Source: Phycomyces blakesleeanus NRRL 1555(-)
Taxonomy: Eukaryota > Mucoromycota > Mucoromycetes > Mucorales > Phycomycetaceae
Assembly: GCF_001638985.1 (NCBI RefSeq)
Contig: NW_017265153.1
Span: forward strand, 989,776-1,053,775
Length of the DNA: 64,000 nt
Direction: 5' to 3'
The notes under the pieces: generated by a model
What the model saw: the letters and a program-made list of their open reading frames with translations, nothing else
What the model was told of the DNA's origin: nothing
The model's database searches: none
Program-made: the position numbers and the translations under genes
Part shown: positions 60,801-64,000 of the stretch, piece by piece
How the letters are laid out: every line of letters begins with the position of its first letter
How positions within the stretch are numbered: position 1 is the stretch's first letter

Positions 60801-63800
60801 TTTGATGGCAAAGAACGATGATCAAATATACATCCATTATGGAAGGTATACAAGTCGTTCTTGGCCATTACTAACCTAGAAGTATATATGACTATTGTTT
60901 TTACTCTCCAGGCCAAACAGCAAGGATCAAAACTCAAATTTGGGCTACAGGTAAACAAGTCTTCTTGAGCTTTTACTTACTGTCATTTATATATTTCTAG
61001 TGTTTTTTTTCCTTAAAGTTCAAATATCAAGGATCTGATTTCAAATCAAGGTTACGGGTACACACTTTTCTCTCTGTCTTTACATGCTTTCTTTCGTATT
61101 GGCCTAGTTTTATTACGATCCGGCTACACAATGAAAATTTTGGTTTCCTTCCAGTGCGACAGGTATATACATCTAGTTCGGCCTTTAGTTACTGTTGGCT
61201 TTGTTTCTCTACTGGCTTCACAGTCCAAGCCAGCCATCATGGATCCTATATCCGTCCAGTGTTACAGGTATACACTTCTCTTTGGGATTTTACTTACTGT
61301 CGGTTTTAATTTTCTACTGTCCTTAAAGTCAAGGCCAACGACCAATCATCTGATATCCGCCTAGAATTACAGATTTAAAAATGTTATTGGGCCGTTACTT
61401 ATAATTGTTTTTTTTTCTAGTGTCCTTGCAGTCAAGGGTAACGAGCAAGAACCCGGTCTTCATATTGGGATATAGTGTTCCACATCTCTTTGATTTTTGA
61501 CTTGCTGCAAACTGTATTTTTTCTCGTGACTTTAAAGTCAAATTCAACGCTCAAGGATCCGGTTTCCATCAAGTTTTACAGGTATACAAATCTGACAAGT
61601 GCTTTTATTTAATGTGTCTTTCTTTTTGTCAAGTGCCTTTACTGTCTATGCCAATGATTCCGAATCCGAGCCCTATCCAGAGTGACAGGTATACAAATAT
61701 GTTTGCGTCTTTACTAACTTTTAGTTTTATATGTCTAGTGCATATACGGTTTAGGCCGAAGAACTAGGACTTGATATTCATCCAGACTTGCAGATATATA
61801 TTTTTCGTTGGGACATTGATTATGGGCTTTTTTTATCCGTCCATTGTTTTTACTGTCAAGGGCAACCATCAAGGATCCGATCTCCATCCAGTACGACAGG
61901 TATACACTTTTCTTTGGGTTTCTACTTATCGCTTGTTTTTTTTGTCTAGTGTTTTCACCGCCCAGGTCGAAGAACAAGGATTTCTTCTTCATCCACGGTT
62001 ACAGGTATACAATTCTCTTTTAGCCTTTGCATAACGCTTGTTTGATTTTTCTAATTTCATTAATATCTATGCTAAATAATAAGCATCTACTCTCCATCTA
62101 AGGCCATAGGTTTAAAAAATATTTTTAAGTATTATTTTACTATTTATTAATTAATTAATTATTATTTTTTAATTTTACACAGCCAAGGCCAATCGATCCT
62201 GGTTTACTGTCCTCTAGGGTAACAAGTATACGTACGCACCTGATTGTTTACTTACTGCTTGTTGTTTCGAGTAATTTTTATTTAGTCAAACTGAATTACC
62301 AAAGTTTTGCTATCTACCTAGTGCCCGAAGTATACAGGTCTCATTTAGTACTCACGTATCACTTATTATTCTGTCTAGCTTTTTTATAGTTTAAGCCAGC
62401 AATCGGGTTTTTAATCTCCATTAAGGATTAAAGGTATACATGACTATGTGAACCTTTACTTACTAGCTATTATATTTTCTAGTCTTTTTACAGGAAAGGC
62501 CCACAATTAATATGAGTTGTCTATCCGGGGGGGGGGGGGGGGGGGGGGACAGGTATACAAATCTGCCAAAAAATCTACTTACTATATATTTGCATAATGT
62601 TTTTACAGCCGAAGCCAACGATCAAAGCTTTGATATTCTTTTGGGCTCACAGGTATAAAAGTCTCTTTGACTTTTTAGGTACTATCAGTTGTTTTGTTCT
62701 AACCCTTTCTTCTCCGTAGCAAGCGTTCAATGATCAGCTCTACATCAAAGGTCGCAGGTATACAAGAATCTTTAAGCAATTTACTAAAAATTAGATTTTC
62801 CTAGCGTTTACATAGTCAAGGCGAAATGATCATGTTCTTTCTATCCATTCAAGGTTCTAGGTACACACGCACATTTTAGCATTTATTCTTCACTGGTTGA
62901 ATCTTTTTAATCTTTGACAGTCCATGCCGAGAATCAAGGTTGCACTTCAAAAAATAGGGTTAAGGTATACATGCCTTTTTAAGCATTTACTTACTACTAG
63001 TTGCTTTATTCAGACTTTATACAGTCGAGACCAAAGATCAAGAGCCCGATTTCCGCATAGATTTACAGGGATAAAAGTGGCTTTCTTTACCCATTAACAT
63101 ATTGCTAGCTGTTTGAAGCAGTCTTTTTACAGTTCAATTCAACAGTCAAGGCTCAAATCCCCATCAAAAATCACTGATATACTGCCACTTTTTAGTATTT
63201 ACTTACTGCCAATTGTGTTTCTTTAGTCTACTCGCAGAAAAGGCCAACAATCAAGATGCCACTCTCCTACTTGGATGTTAGGTATACCAGTATCTTTGGG
63301 TATTTACCTATTACCAGCTTTAGTTCGGTAGTCTTTTCACAATTGAGGCCAGCACCCAAGATTCCATAGTTCATGCAGGGTTACAGGTATATATACCTCT
63401 TTGAGCATTTGCTTGGTGTCTGCTACATTTGTCTAGTCTTTTCATAGTCAAGGCTACTAATTGAGATTCCGCTGCTCATCTGGGGTAAAAGGTATATATG
63501 CTTTTTTTTAATAGTTAATCATTGCTTGTTGAAATTGTCTAATAATTTTACAGTCAACGCTGATGATCAAGTTTCTGCTATTCGTCGAGGCAACAGGCGT
63601 ACACTCTCCTTTGAATATCTTTCTGTCATCCATCATATTTATGTAGTCATACCATAGTCCACACCAAGGTTCAAGATTTTAGTCTCCACCCAGGTTCACA
63701 GACATTCAAGTATAATTGCCCTTTTAGGACTGCTGGCTGCTATTGCCTATTGCTTTTAATATATAGGTCAAGGGATAAATTTCCTACTCTCAACCATGAG

Positions 63801-64000
63801 CTACAGGTATCACCGTTTATTTTGAACATTTATTTATTATCGATTATATTTGATTAGTATTTTAAATCCGAGTCCAACAATCAAGCTTCAGCTTTCCGGG
63901 AAGGGGTTGAAGATATCCATGTATCTTTGATTTTTTTTTAATATCGACTGAATTTCTCTGGCGTTTGCACATTCAAGTCCATTGATCAAGTCTTTGGTCA
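57817..64000 (+). repeat. Tandem array of exon/intron-like ~105-bp units
   Basis: Nearly sixty consecutive units of about 103-108 bp fill the last 6.2 kb and continue past the window. Each unit has an exon-like half of almost always 54-56 nt, typically starting TGTTCAGYCATCCAGGTCAAG and ending TGGTTATAG or GGTTACAG, and an intron-like half of about 48-53 nt. The second half starts GTATAAC or GTATAC, has TACTCACTAG or TTACTTACTG in the middle, and ends TTTCTAG. A few exon-like parts are longer (one at about 58245-58313 has an internal duplication), and some units near 60740-60900 and 62040-62400 are rearranged. Units at 58080-58600 are nearly identical; those after about 60700 are strongly diverged but keep the GTATA, TTACTTACT and AG positions. 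No protein family was recognised. It is either a satellite or a gene made of duplicated mini-exons. Confidence 0.9.
62527..62548. repeat. Run of 22 G inside the array
   Basis: A pure G22 tract sits in the exon-like part of one diverged unit, directly before the ACAGGTATAC junction. It could form G-quadruplex structures. The exact length may be affected by sequencing. Confidence 0.9.

Noticed and set aside
57817..64000. CRISPR array
   Set aside because: Both halves of each unit are similar from copy to copy, so there are no unique spacers, and the organism is a fungus.

Overview
The window looks like nuclear DNA of an early-diverging fungus, most likely Mucoromycota (a Mucorales-type genome such as Phycomyces or Mucor). 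The basis is: AT-rich intergenic DNA full of microsatellites; genes with many short (50-110 nt) GT-AG introns; a fungal gene set (VTC polyphosphate polymerase with SPX domain, CreA/Mig1-type regulator, intracellular GH18 chitinase, GCR1-type DNA-binding protein); and transposon relics of types common in that phylum, including a Fanzor. The species cannot be fixed from sequence alone.

Layout. 0-2.1 kb: a possible terminal-inverted-repeat element enclosing a broken copy of a multi-copy gene family; a second, inverted copy lies at 23.3-23.9 kb. 2.3-12.1 kb is the gene-dense part: a chorismate-lyase-like protein, cytosolic HSP90, a GH18 chitinase and a TMBIM/BI-1-type membrane protein on +, then VTC4 on -. 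12-17.6 kb is gene-poor with Tc1/mariner and FAR1/MULE relics. 17.7-21.6 kb is transportin (Kap104). 21.6-30 kb is repeat-derived and gene-poor. 30.0-31.4 kb is a GCR1-C/Crypton-like protein. 35.7-36.5 kb is a CreA-type zinc-finger regulator on -. 40.4-41.7 kb is exosome subunit RRP43. 43.3-44.6 kb is a pseudogene. 45.3-49.4 kb is a CLASP/Stu1 microtubule protein on -. 51.5-55.2 kb is a decayed DNA transposon carrying a Fanzor (eukaryotic TnpB-like RNA-guided nuclease). A MITE is nested in the Fanzor gene and another small inverted-repeat element sits just outside the transposon. 57.8-64.0 kb, running off the window, is an array of nearly sixty ~105-bp units.

The housekeeping genes are independent and form no operon. 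They cover protein folding (HSP90), nuclear import (transportin), RNA decay (RRP43), microtubule dynamics (CLASP), polyphosphate and phosphate storage (VTC4), cell-wall turnover (chitinase) and carbon regulation (CreA-like).

Two structures stand out. First, every unit of the 57.8-64 kb array looks like a 54-56-nt exon followed by a ~50-nt intron: GTATA donor, TTACTYACT branch-like box, TCTAG acceptor. These signals persist in copies whose other bases have diverged. Second, the Fanzor element is readable end to end: TIRs, N-terminal zinc knuckle, RuvC core and zinc ribbon. It is inactivated by identifiable lesions: a TA-flanked MITE, a GA-repeat frameshift, a final RuvC Asp-to-Ala change and at least two stops. 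Exon joins were worked out by hand from splice signals and reading phase; those marked uncertain need RNA evidence.
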